Below, one piece after another: positions 6,909 through 13,721 of a DNA stretch of 14,213 nt. Below the pieces are notes generated by a model. The model worked only from the letters and a program-made list of their open reading frames with translations. It was not told the DNA's origin and did not search any database. The first letter of the stretch is position 1. Each line of letters starts with the position of its first letter. Origin of the DNA: JACDDK01 sp038198445 (GTDB taxonomy: Bacteria; Actinomycetota; Rubrobacteria; Rubrobacterales; Rubrobacteraceae); NCBI GenBank assembly GCA_038198445.1, contig JBBPZZ010000129.1, positions 1-14,213 of the forward strand, given 5' to 3'. The translations under genes and the position numbers were made by a program.

Positions 6909-7820
6909 GTGAAAATCGAAGACGTAAGGCGCGTTCTCATCGTCGGAGCCGGGACGATGGGCTCGGAGATCGGCTTTCAGTGTGCCATGCACGACTGCGA
7001 CGTAGTCCTCTACGATAGCAAGTCTGAAGCCTTGGAGGCCGCACTGCCCAACCTAAAGGCGAAGGTGGACTGGTACGTGACGGCGGGCGTACTGGACCGG
7101 GCTCAGGTAGAAGCCGCGCTGGCCCGGATGGATACGACGAGCGACGCGGAAGAAGCGGCGTCGGAGGTGGATCTCGTCAGCGAATCGGTACCCGAAGACC
7201 CCAAGCTCAAGGGGGAAGTGCTCGCCCGTTTCGACAAGCTCTGTCCGGCCCGGGCCATCTTCACCACCAACACGTCAACGCTCGTGCCGTCTCAGTTCGC
7301 CGAGGCTACGGGACGTCCGTCCCAGTTCGCGGCCCTCCATTTCCATCTCCCCGTGTGGGTTGCCAACGTGGTGGATATAATGCCCCATCCCGGTACCTCC
7401 GAGGAGACGGTAGCGCTGCTCCAGGACTTCGCCCGCCGGATCGGGCAGATACCCATTGTGCTCAAGAAAGAGCACGGCGGTTACGTCTTCAACACCATGT
7501 TGAGCGCGTTGCTCAGGGAGGCTCAGACGATGGCATCCGACGGAGTCGCCTCGGTGGAGGACATAGATCGCGCCTGGATGGGCGTCATGAAGTCTTCCAT
7601 AGGTCCCTTCGGCATTATGGACCTGATCGGTATAGATACAGTCTGGAGTATCACCGACTACTGGGCGAAGAATGCTCCCTGGATTCGCGAGCTACCGGGC
7701 AACGCGCGCTTCCTGAGAGGTTACGTGGACGAAGGGCATCTCGGCCAGAAGAGCGGACGAGGATTCTACGACTATCCGAACCCCGCCTTCGAACAACCCG
7801 GCTTTGTGGAAGGAGAATGA
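6909..7820 (+). CDS. 3-hydroxyacyl-CoA dehydrogenase-fold NAD-dependent oxidoreductase
   Basis: This 303-residue protein has an N-terminal Rossmann domain with GAGTMG (13-18) and Asp36 at the end of the second strand, which indicates NAD preference. A C-terminal all-helical domain typical of 3-hydroxyacyl-CoA dehydrogenases follows. The catalytic His is in LHFHLP (H144), the partner Glu in KKEHGG (E188), and Asn195 is the conserved substrate-binding position. The usual 'HFFNP' is altered to HFHLP. The fold also covers L-gulonate 3-dehydrogenase, L-carnitine dehydrogenase and beta-hydroxyacid enzymes. With an aldolase and a sugar kinase next door, a hydroxy-acid or sugar-acid substrate seems likelier than an acyl-CoA (inference). 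The GTG start at 6909 follows GAGGAG by five bases. It is the first gene of the plus-strand set. Confidence 0.88.
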   Translation: MKIEDVRRVLIVGAGTMGSEIGFQCAMHDCDVVLYDSKSEALEAALPNLKAKVDWYVTAGVLDRAQVEAALARMDTTSDAEEAASEVDLVSESVPEDPKLKGEVLARFDKLCPARAIFTTNTSTLVPSQFAEATGRPSQFAALHFHLPVWVANVVDIMPHPGTSEETVALLQDFARRIGQIPIVLKKEHGGYVFNTMLSALLREAQTMASDGVASVEDIDRAWMGVMKSSIGPFGIMDLIGIDTVWSITDYWAKNAPWIRELPGNARFLRGYVDEGHLGQKSGRGFYDYPNPAFEQPGFVEGE

Positions 7821-7900
7821 GCCCGTGTGCTCTGCAAGTAATTGGCCTGAGATGATCCATGCTGGTATCGTGAAGACGATAGCGACGGAAAGGGGCGGAG

Positions 7901-8695
7901 TTGATTGGTTCCGAGCTTAGGCTGAGTAGTCTGTTCAACAGGGAGAGCGGGCGGTCTTTCATAGTCGCCTTCGACCACGGAGCTAGTATCAAAGTTCCGC
8001 CGGAGTTCGGGAAGCCGCTCGAAGTCGTCGAGAACATAGTGGCCGGCGAGCCGGATGGGGTTTTGATCTCTCCGGGCTTGCTCAAGCAATCCGCCCACCT
8101 GTTCGGCTTCAGGGGAGCGCCCGTACCTGTCGTGCGCGCTGACTGGACGGCGCTCGACGAACGCATGAAGGACCTCGGCGAGCAATACCGGACCCTGTGC
8201 ACGCCGGAAGATGCCCTGGCCCTGGGAGCCGGGGCGATGGTGATGTATCTCATCATGGGTCCTGAAGAAGGGACCATGTTCGCGGACAACGTCCGGGCGA
8301 TAGCCGAGGCCGCGGGCGAGGCGCACCGGGTCGGGATGCCCCTGATCGTCGAGGCGACGTTGTGGGGTTCGCGCATGGCGAACCGGAAGGACCCGGACCT
8401 CCTCGCGTATTGTTGCCGCATCGCCGCCGAGCTCGGGGCCGATGCGATCAAGACCGAATACACCGGCGACCCCGAGTCGATGTCCGAGGTGATCGACGGC
8501 TGCGCGGTCCCGGTACTGACCCTTGGTGGCGCGAAGGGCGGCTCCGAAGACGACGTCCTGGAAGCCGCCCGTGGTGCCGTGGAGGCCGGCGCGAAAGGGC
8601 TCATCTTCGGTAGAAACGTCTGGCAAGCCGAGGACCCGGCGAAGATGTCGGCCTCGCTCCGTGAAGCCGTACACGGCGTAAGCGTAAGGGGGTAA
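7901..8695 (+). CDS. Class I aldolase of the DeoC/FbaB/LsrF superfamily
   Basis: The 264-residue protein is a Schiff-base TIM-barrel aldolase. The N-terminal AFDHG (23-27) is characteristic, the likely Schiff-base lysine is K184 in ADAIKTEYTGD, and the phosphate-binding C-terminal loop is GRNVWQ (237-242) after LTLGGAKGG (206-214). These features are shared by archaeal-type fructose-bisphosphate aldolase, LsrF and related enzymes that cleave or form phosphorylated ketoses. The proposed start is a TTG at 7901, preceded by GGAAAGGGG, and it gives the expected family length. The next gene begins only four bases after its stop, which implies translational coupling. The natural partner is the downstream PfkB kinase, whose product it might cleave to a triose phosphate (inference). 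The exact substrate is unknown. Confidence 0.88.
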   Translation: MIGSELRLSSLFNRESGRSFIVAFDHGASIKVPPEFGKPLEVVENIVAGEPDGVLISPGLLKQSAHLFGFRGAPVPVVRADWTALDERMKDLGEQYRTLCTPEDALALGAGAMVMYLIMGPEEGTMFADNVRAIAEAAGEAHRVGMPLIVEATLWGSRMANRKDPDLLAYCCRIAAELGADAIKTEYTGDPESMSEVIDGCAVPVLTLGGAKGGSEDDVLEAARGAVEAGAKGLIFGRNVWQAEDPAKMSASLREAVHGVSVRG

Positions 8696-8699
8696 CGCA

Positions 8700-9752
8700 G
8701 TGGAAGTGTTATGCGTGGGAGATTTGTTCCTCTCCTCGGAGAGTTTCCGGGAAGCGTTAGAGAAGGAGATGGGTAAAGACTTTGGCCCCATAAGAGAAGT
8801 CTCCTGGGCCGGAGAGCGAGCCGAAGACCAGCATCACCTACAACAGATCATGGAGCAAGACGGCCCGGAGGCGGTACCGACGCCGGACGAGATCGTCGAG
8901 GCCGTCGGTGACGCGGAGGTGATAGCCGTCCATTTCGCCCCGATCCCCGAAGCGGTTCTGACAGCCGGCCCGAACTTGAAAGCCGTCGTCGTAGCGCGCG
9001 CCGGGACCGAGAACGTCAACATCGAAGTAGCTTCCGAACGCGGCATCGCCGTCATCCAGCTCGTCGGCCGGAATGCTCCGGCGGTCGCCGAGCAGGCCAT
9101 CGCGTTCATGCTGGCGGAGACCAGGGACATCGCGCGGGTGGACCGGGGCATCCGGGCCGGCGGATGGCCGAAGAAGTTCCCCCAGGTACCGTATGACCTC
9201 TACGGATGCACGGTCGGACTGATCGGCTTCGGCCAGGTCGCCCGGCAACTGGCGCCCAGAATCTCCGGCTTCGACGTCACGCTCCTGGTCTACGATCCCT
9301 ATGTGGACGCAGAGACTATCGAGTCTTACGGCGGCGAGAAAGTAGACGACATAAATCAGGTTTTCCGCGAGTCCGACTTCGTGAGCCTGCACGCCCGGCT
9401 GACGGACGAGACGCGGCGCTTTATAGGGCGGGAGCACTTCGACCAGATGAAGCCATCCGCCTACTTCATCAACAACGCCCGCAGCCGGATGGTCCGTTAC
9501 GACGACCTGTACGAAGTCCTCAAAGAGGGGCGAATCGCCGGCGCGGCCCTCGACGTCCACGACGACGAACCTCTGGGAGAGGGCAACCCCTGGTTGGATC
9601 TGGAGAACGTCACCCTCACCCCGCACCTCGCCGGCAGCACCACGAGCACATGGGAAAACTCGGTCCGCATGGTGGCGGAAGCAATCCACGAGTACGACGA
9701 GACCGGGCGATGCGAGAACACGGTCAACGCGGAAGCATTGGACAGGACATGA
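8700..9752 (+). CDS. D-2-hydroxyacid dehydrogenase (phosphoglycerate dehydrogenase-like)
   Basis: At 350 residues it has the usual length of NAD-dependent D-2-hydroxyacid dehydrogenases. The nucleotide-binding loop GFGQVA (176-181) and the acidic D199 in VYDP point to NAD(H). The catalytic triad is present: R261 in NNARSR, E290 in DVHDDEP, and H309 in TPHLAG. It interconverts a D-2-hydroxyacid and its 2-keto acid. There is no ACT domain as found in long SerA enzymes. The GTG start at 8700 follows AGGGGG by seven bases and sits four bases after the aldolase stop. Its stop overlaps a small open frame in an ATGA arrangement. Glycerate, tetronate or a similar sugar acid is plausible from context, but the specificity cannot be read. 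Confidence 0.9.
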   Translation: MEVLCVGDLFLSSESFREALEKEMGKDFGPIREVSWAGERAEDQHHLQQIMEQDGPEAVPTPDEIVEAVGDAEVIAVHFAPIPEAVLTAGPNLKAVVVARAGTENVNIEVASERGIAVIQLVGRNAPAVAEQAIAFMLAETRDIARVDRGIRAGGWPKKFPQVPYDLYGCTVGLIGFGQVARQLAPRISGFDVTLLVYDPYVDAETIESYGGEKVDDINQVFRESDFVSLHARLTDETRRFIGREHFDQMKPSAYFINNARSRMVRYDDLYEVLKEGRIAGAALDVHDDEPLGEGNPWLDLENVTLTPHLAGSTTSTWENSVRMVAEAIHEYDETGRCENTVNAEALDRT

Positions 9753-9817
9753 ACCGGCCGGTAAACCCCTGCGAGACCAAAGAAGCCCTGAAGTACGTCC
9801 GGCCCCGCGAGGGCTAG
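9749..9817 (+). CDS. Possible 22-codon coupled micro-ORF
   Basis: An ATG overlaps the stop codon of the hydroxyacid dehydrogenase (ATGA at 9749-9752) and opens a 22-residue frame ending at a TAG, 15 bases before the GTG of the PfkB kinase. The product is polar and basic (it starts MNRPVNPCETKEALKYV), with no signal or membrane segment. Its position suggests a coupling or leader role, or the remnant of a lost gene. The ribosome binding site is weak (AGG two bases upstream). Real translation is unproven. Confidence 0.3.
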   Translation: MNRPVNPCETKEALKYVRPREG

Positions 9818-9832
9818 AAGGCTGGCCACCAA

Positions 9833-10774
9833 GTGATCCTGTGTGTCGGCGGCACTCCCGCCGTCCAGCGGACCCTTATCTTCGACCGCCTCGACATAGG
9901 CGGCGTCAACCGCGCCCGCAAGGTCCACATTACCGCGTCCGGCAAGGTAGTCAACGCCGCGCGCTCCGTCACCACACTCAGAGGCCAGGCTCTGCTGGTC
10001 ACCTTCCTGGGCGGTGACTCGGGCCGCTTCGTCTCCCGCACCCTCGACTCCGAAGGCGTGCCGCACGAGGCGACGTGGTTAGAGGACGATGCCCCCACCC
10101 GCACCTGCGCGACCCTGCTCTCCGGGGACGGCCAGGTAACCGAGCTCGTGGAAGAAGCACCTCCAGTCTCGGAAAAAGACGTCGCCGACCTGGAGACAAC
10201 GGTGAGACGGTATCTCCACGAAGCTCAAGCACTGTGTTTGATCGGATCCTTCCCACCCGGCGTTCCCGACGATACTTACGCCCGTCTCACGAGACACGCG
10301 GGCGAAGCCGGCGTGCCGGTCCTGGTGGACGCCCAGAAATCGCTGCTGCTTCACGCTCTAAACGAGAGGCCCTTCATCGTCAAGCCGAACCTGGAGGAGA
10401 CCGCAGCCGCCCTGGACCTGACAATCAGCGGCGATGGATCCGACGCACTCGCAGCCGTCTCGGCGCTCGTGGAGGCGGGAGCGCGATGGGCGCTCGTCAC
10501 GCTCGGCGCGTCCGGGGCGGCGCTCGGCGACGAGACCGGCAGACGATGGCGCATCGAACCCCCGGCGATCGAAGCCGTCAACCCCATCGGCTCTGGAGAC
10601 GCGCTGGCGGGAGGTCTCCTCAGCGCCCTTATCAGAGGAGCCTCCGTGCCGGAAGCCACCGTCTACGGCACGGCCTGCGCCGCCGCGAACGCGCTCACCA
10701 CGACATCCGGCGTATTTCAGGCCAGCGAAGTAGAGAGCCTTCTCCCGGACGTGCGGCTCGTAGAGCTGGACTGA
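9833..10774 (+). CDS. PfkB-family carbohydrate kinase (1-phosphofructokinase/tagatose-6-P kinase-like)
   Basis: The 313-residue protein is a ribokinase-fold kinase. The C-terminal PfkB signature NPIGSGDALAGG (250-261) includes the catalytic base D256, and KPNLEE (184-189) and LVTLGASGA (221-229) are further family blocks. The overall pattern, MILCVGGTPAVQRT at the N-terminus and GKVVNAARSV near 37-46, follows the FruK/LacC/Pfk-2 branch that phosphorylates sugar phosphates. The usual N-terminal 'NPALD' is changed to TPAVQ, so the Asp that contacts the sugar is absent. The start is a GTG at 9833. It is the last gene of the plus-strand set and ends before a hairpin shared with dhaK. It could phosphorylate the substrate of the nearby class I aldolase (inference). 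Substrate unknown. Confidence 0.9.
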   Translation: MILCVGGTPAVQRTLIFDRLDIGGVNRARKVHITASGKVVNAARSVTTLRGQALLVTFLGGDSGRFVSRTLDSEGVPHEATWLEDDAPTRTCATLLSGDGQVTELVEEAPPVSEKDVADLETTVRRYLHEAQALCLIGSFPPGVPDDTYARLTRHAGEAGVPVLVDAQKSLLLHALNERPFIVKPNLEETAAALDLTISGDGSDALAAVSALVEAGARWALVTLGASGAALGDETGRRWRIEPPAIEAVNPIGSGDALAGGLLSALIRGASVPEATVYGTACAAANALTTTSGVFQASEVESLLPDVRLVELD

Positions 10775-10892
10775 GCGCCTTTCCGACGACCGTACTCAAA
10801 CCTGCGCTCGATGGAATTATTGAATTTTTGTCCAATGCAAAACGCTTCCGCGACGCCAGGACAGGCTTGCCTGTGGTCTCCAAAGCGAAGCG

Positions 10893-10920
10893 GGACGATG
10901 CGCCGTGGGGCGCATCGTCC
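10893..10920. terminator. Bidirectional hairpin terminator between the PfkB kinase and dhaK
   Basis: A perfect 12-bp stem (10893-10904 with 10909-10920) closes a GTGG loop in the 174-base gap between two convergent genes. It can form in transcripts from either side. There is no clear T-run on either strand. Confidence 0.8.
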
Positions 10921-10948
10921 TATTACACACTACCTTCTCGAACCTATC

Positions 10949-11950
10949 TCAGAATGGCCGCCCGGCAGCCACGTCGCAGGGCGCGGCCAGGTAGGTTTTC
11001 ATCTCATCGTCCAGCTTGAGGAGCGTGATGGAGAAGCCCGCCATCTCCAGCGAGGTCATGTAGTCTCCGACGTAGGGCATCCGGTAGACTTGCACGCCCT
11101 CGCGCTCCAGAACGTCGGCGACGTGGGCGTAGGCGACGTAGAGCTCCATTAAGGGCGTGCCGCCCATGCCGTTGACCATGACGGCGACCTCGGAGCCGGA
11201 GAAGTCCACGGAGTCGCCCAGAATCTTGCCGAGCATCTCGTCCACTATCTGGTCGGCGGGCTCTATCTTCTTCCGCTCGGTGCCGGGCTCGCCGTGGATA
11301 CCCATGCCGATCTCCATCTCGTCATCGGCGATGTCGAATATGGGCTCTCCCGCTTCGGGCGGGGTGCAACTCGTTAGCGCCATGCCCATCGAACGCACGT
11401 TGGAGTTGACCCTCTCGGCCAGCTCTTTTATCCCCGCCAGGTCCTTGCCATCGTCGGCGGCGGCGCCACAGATCTTGTGTACGAAGATCGTACCCGCCAC
11501 GCCGCGACGCCCGCTGGTGTAGGTCGAGTCCTCGACCGCCACGTCGTCGTTTACGACCACGTAGTCGGTCTGTATCTCTTCGGCCTCGGCCAGCTCTCCG
11601 GCCATCTCGAAGTTGAGGACGTCGCCGGTGTAGTTCTTGACGACGTAGAAGACGCCCGCGCCGCCGTCAACGGCTTTGGTGGCTTCGAGCATCTGGTCGG
11701 GCGTCGGGCTGCTGAAGACAGAACCGGCACAGGCGGCGTCTAGCATTCCGGGGCCGACGTAGCCGCCGTGCGTCGGCTCGTGGCCGGACCCGCCACCAGA
11801 GATAAGTGCGACCTTGCCCTGGACGGGAGCGTCCGCCCGCACCACGACGCTTACCTCGGGGATCACGCGGAGCAGGCTACCGTGCGCCAGCTCCATCCCA
11901 CGGAGCATTTCGTCTACGACCTTTTCTGGCGCGTTGATGATCTTCTTCAT
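10949..11950 (-). CDS. dhaK: Dihydroxyacetone kinase substrate-binding subunit DhaK
   Basis: The 333-residue protein has the full length of DhaK. It shows GGGSGHEPTHGG (52-63, with H57), NYTGD ending in D110, and the covalent substrate histidine H219 in GIHGEPG, all essential in the family for hemiaminal binding of dihydroxyacetone. DhaK needs either an ATP-loaded DhaL plus a DhaM phosphotransferase protein, or fusion to a DhaL domain in ATP-dependent enzymes. Neither DhaL nor DhaM is present downstream, because the next gene converges from the other strand. The ATG at 11950 follows AAAGGAAG. It is 55 bases downstream of glpK and separated from it by a strong hairpin. The likely role is phosphorylation of dihydroxyacetone in the cytoplasm, with the partner encoded elsewhere. 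Confidence 0.93.
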   Translation of the reverse strand: MKKIINAPEKVVDEMLRGMELAHGSLLRVIPEVSVVVRADAPVQGKVALISGGGSGHEPTHGGYVGPGMLDAACAGSVFSSPTPDQMLEATKAVDGGAGVFYVVKNYTGDVLNFEMAGELAEAEEIQTDYVVVNDDVAVEDSTYTSGRRGVAGTIFVHKICGAAADDGKDLAGIKELAERVNSNVRSMGMALTSCTPPEAGEPIFDIADDEMEIGMGIHGEPGTERKKIEPADQIVDEMLGKILGDSVDFSGSEVAVMVNGMGGTPLMELYVAYAHVADVLEREGVQVYRMPYVGDYMTSLEMAGFSITLLKLDDEMKTYLAAPCDVAAGRPF

Positions 11951-11964
11951 CTACTTCCTTTCTT

Positions 11965-11990
11965 CCCCGGCGGGAGTCCTCCCGCCGGGG
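11965..11990 (-). promoter_or_regulatory. Perfect GC hairpin between glpK and dhaK
   Basis: An 11-bp perfect, almost all-GC stem (11965-11975 with 11980-11990) closes a GGAC loop on the minus strand. It lies after the glpK stop and directly before the AAAGGAAG ribosome binding site of dhaK. It could be an intercistronic terminator or an mRNA-stabilising structure that sets different levels of the two proteins. Confidence 0.7.
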
Positions 11991-12005
11991 CTCCAATCGA
12001 AACTC

Positions 12006-13529
12006 TTAGGTGAGAGGCGACTCGACGGCTTCCTGAGCCCAGTTCTTGGCCCGCTTGACGGCTTCCTGCCACCGGCCGTACAGCCGCTCGCGCTCTTCCT
12101 CACCCATCTGCGGCTCGTAGCGGCGCCTCAGACGCCACCGGCTCTTCAGCTCTTCCTTGTCAGACCAGAATCCGACCGCGAGCCCGGCGAGGTACGCCGC
12201 GCCCAGGGCCGTGGTCTCCAGCGTCTCCGGCACCTCGACCGGCACGCCGAGGATATCGGCCTGGAACTGCACCATCCAGCGGTTGGCGGCGGCGCCGCCG
12301 TCGGCCTTGAAGGTCGGTATGTCATAGCCGGCGTCGGCGGACATCGCCTCGACGGCGTCGCGGGTCTGGTAGCACATGCTCTCCAGAGCCGCCCGCGCCA
12401 GGTGCTCCCTGGTCGTGCCGCGGGTAATCCCAACGATGGTTCCCCGCGCGTAAGAGTCCCAGTGCGGCGCGCCGAGGCCGACGAGTCCGGGGACGAAGTA
12501 CACGTCGTCATTGGAGTCGAGGCTCGCGGCCATCGCCTCAGTCTCGGCCCCATCTTTGATGATCCCGAGACCATCCCGCAACCACTGCACGGCGGCGCCG
12601 GTGATGAAGATGGCGCCTTCGAGGGCGTACTCGACGGGCTCGTCGCCGAGGCCCCAGGCGATGGTGGTGAGCATCGCCCGCTCGCTCTTTATGGGCTCGG
12701 TGCCGGTGTTCATGAGGACGAAGGAGCCAGTCCCGTAGGTATTCTTGGTCAGGCCCTTCTCGAAGGCAACCTCGCCGAAGAGAGCGGCCTGCTGGTCGCC
12801 GGCGACGCCCGCGACCGGAACCTCAGCGCCGAAGACCTCGGAGTCGGTGTTGCCGTAGACGAAGGAACTCGGCTTCACCTCGGGGAGCATCTCGCGCGGG
12901 ACGCCGCCGAGCATTTCAAGCAGTTCGTCGTCCCACTTGAGGTCGAAGATGTTGTACATCAGGGTACGGGAGGCGTTCGAGTAATCGGTTACGTGCTCCC
13001 GGCCGCCGGTCAGCTTCCAGATGATCCAGGAGTCCATCGTGCCGAGGGCGAGCTCGCCGTTCCGCGCCCGTTCCTTGAGGCCGTCGATGTTGTCCAGCAT
13101 CCACTTGATCTTCGACCCGGAGAAGTACGCGTCTATGACGAGGCCGGTCTTGTTTGCAACCATCTCGTCGTTGCCCGCCTCGGAGAGCTCGGTGCAGATC
13201 TGGGCGCCACGCCGGTCCTGCCACACGATGGCGTTATTGACCGGCTCTCCGGTTTCACGGTCCCAGACTACGACGGTCTCGCGCTGGTTGGTGATGCCGA
13301 TAGCCGCTATCTCCTCTGGCGACACGCCCGCGTCCTTCAGCGCGCCCTGTATAACGCCGATGGTAACGTCCCAAATCTCGTTGGCGTCGTGCTCGACCCA
13401 CCCGGGTTTGGGATAGTGCTGCGTGAACTCCTGCTGCGCTTCCCCCACGGTCGCGCTATCGTGGTTGAACACTATCGCCCTGCTCGACGTAGTACCCTGG
13501 TCTATAGCCAGAACGTATTCCCCTGCCAT
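12006..13529 (-). CDS. glpK: Glycerol kinase
   Basis: The 507-residue protein is a full-length FGGY-family glycerol kinase, making glycerol 3-phosphate from glycerol and ATP in the cytoplasm. The phosphate-binding start AIDQGTTSSR (8-17), the FGGY signature YFSGSKIKW (135-143), AGDQQAALFG (243-252) with catalytic D245, NTYGTGSFVLMNTG (263-276) and GAPHWDSYARG (353-363) are all present. At the position where Gram-positive GlpK proteins carry the HPr-phosphorylated His (sequence '..HFFG' or 'HFYG'), this protein has E231 in SEVFG. PTS control by that route is therefore unlikely. The ATG at 13529 follows GGAAAGGAT. dhaK lies downstream, beyond a hairpin. The 192-base leader holds repeats and a stray Shine-Dalgarno. 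Confidence 0.97.
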   Translation of the reverse strand: MAGEYVLAIDQGTTSSRAIVFNHDSATVGEAQQEFTQHYPKPGWVEHDANEIWDVTIGVIQGALKDAGVSPEEIAAIGITNQRETVVVWDRETGEPVNNAIVWQDRRGAQICTELSEAGNDEMVANKTGLVIDAYFSGSKIKWMLDNIDGLKERARNGELALGTMDSWIIWKLTGGREHVTDYSNASRTLMYNIFDLKWDDELLEMLGGVPREMLPEVKPSSFVYGNTDSEVFGAEVPVAGVAGDQQAALFGEVAFEKGLTKNTYGTGSFVLMNTGTEPIKSERAMLTTIAWGLGDEPVEYALEGAIFITGAAVQWLRDGLGIIKDGAETEAMAASLDSNDDVYFVPGLVGLGAPHWDSYARGTIVGITRGTTREHLARAALESMCYQTRDAVEAMSADAGYDIPTFKADGGAAANRWMVQFQADILGVPVEVPETLETTALGAAYLAGLAVGFWSDKEELKSRWRLRRRYEPQMGEEERERLYGRWQEAVKRAKNWAQEAVESPLT

Positions 13530-13586
13530 ACTCTATCCTTTCCGTCCTTTCCCACAACAAACCGCAACCCTCTTATCTGTCCCCGA

Positions 13587-13598
13587 GGATCACCTCCT
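13587..13598 (-). promoter_or_regulatory. Orphan perfect Shine-Dalgarno in the glpK leader
   Basis: The minus strand carries AGGAGGTGATCC, complementary over 12 bases to the usual 16S rRNA 3' end. No start codon follows at normal distance. A five-codon frame, MLMRR then TGA, ends inside it. The true glpK ribosome binding site is nearer the gene. The site could be a standby site or chance. Confidence 0.4.
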
Positions 13599-13612
13599 CA
13601 TAAGCATAGCCC

Positions 13613-13666
13613 GGCGCGAGATCACGCGCCAGCAGTCTGCCAGAATGCGGGATCTCACGCGAGATC
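13613..13666. repeat. Repeats upstream of glpK, candidate operator or terminator
   Basis: CGCGAGATC occurs twice as a direct repeat (13615-13623 and 13658-13666), 43 bases apart. The first copy lies inside the inverted repeat GGCGCG/CGCGCC (13613-13618 with 13625-13630). The second lies in GATCTC-ACGC-GAGATC (13651-13666). They fall 84-137 bases upstream of the glpK start and 56-109 bases after the amidohydrolase stop, so they could serve as operators for glpK or as a terminator for the gene before it. Confidence 0.45.
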
Positions 13667-13721
13667 TCCTCGGATGTTTATGCTAACGCTACGTGTTCTA
13701 GTGTGCGTCCGGGGTCATGCG

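Noticed and set aside
7866..7881. Short inverted repeat TATCGT/ACGATA before the aldolase.
   Set aside because: Only six base pairs with a four-base loop; too short to distinguish from chance, and not placed like a terminator.
7651..8791. Two long minus-strand open frames (about 317 and 339 codons) opposite the aldolase.
   Set aside because: Both are Ser/Arg-rich shadows without recognisable motifs, and the plus-strand aldolase is complete.
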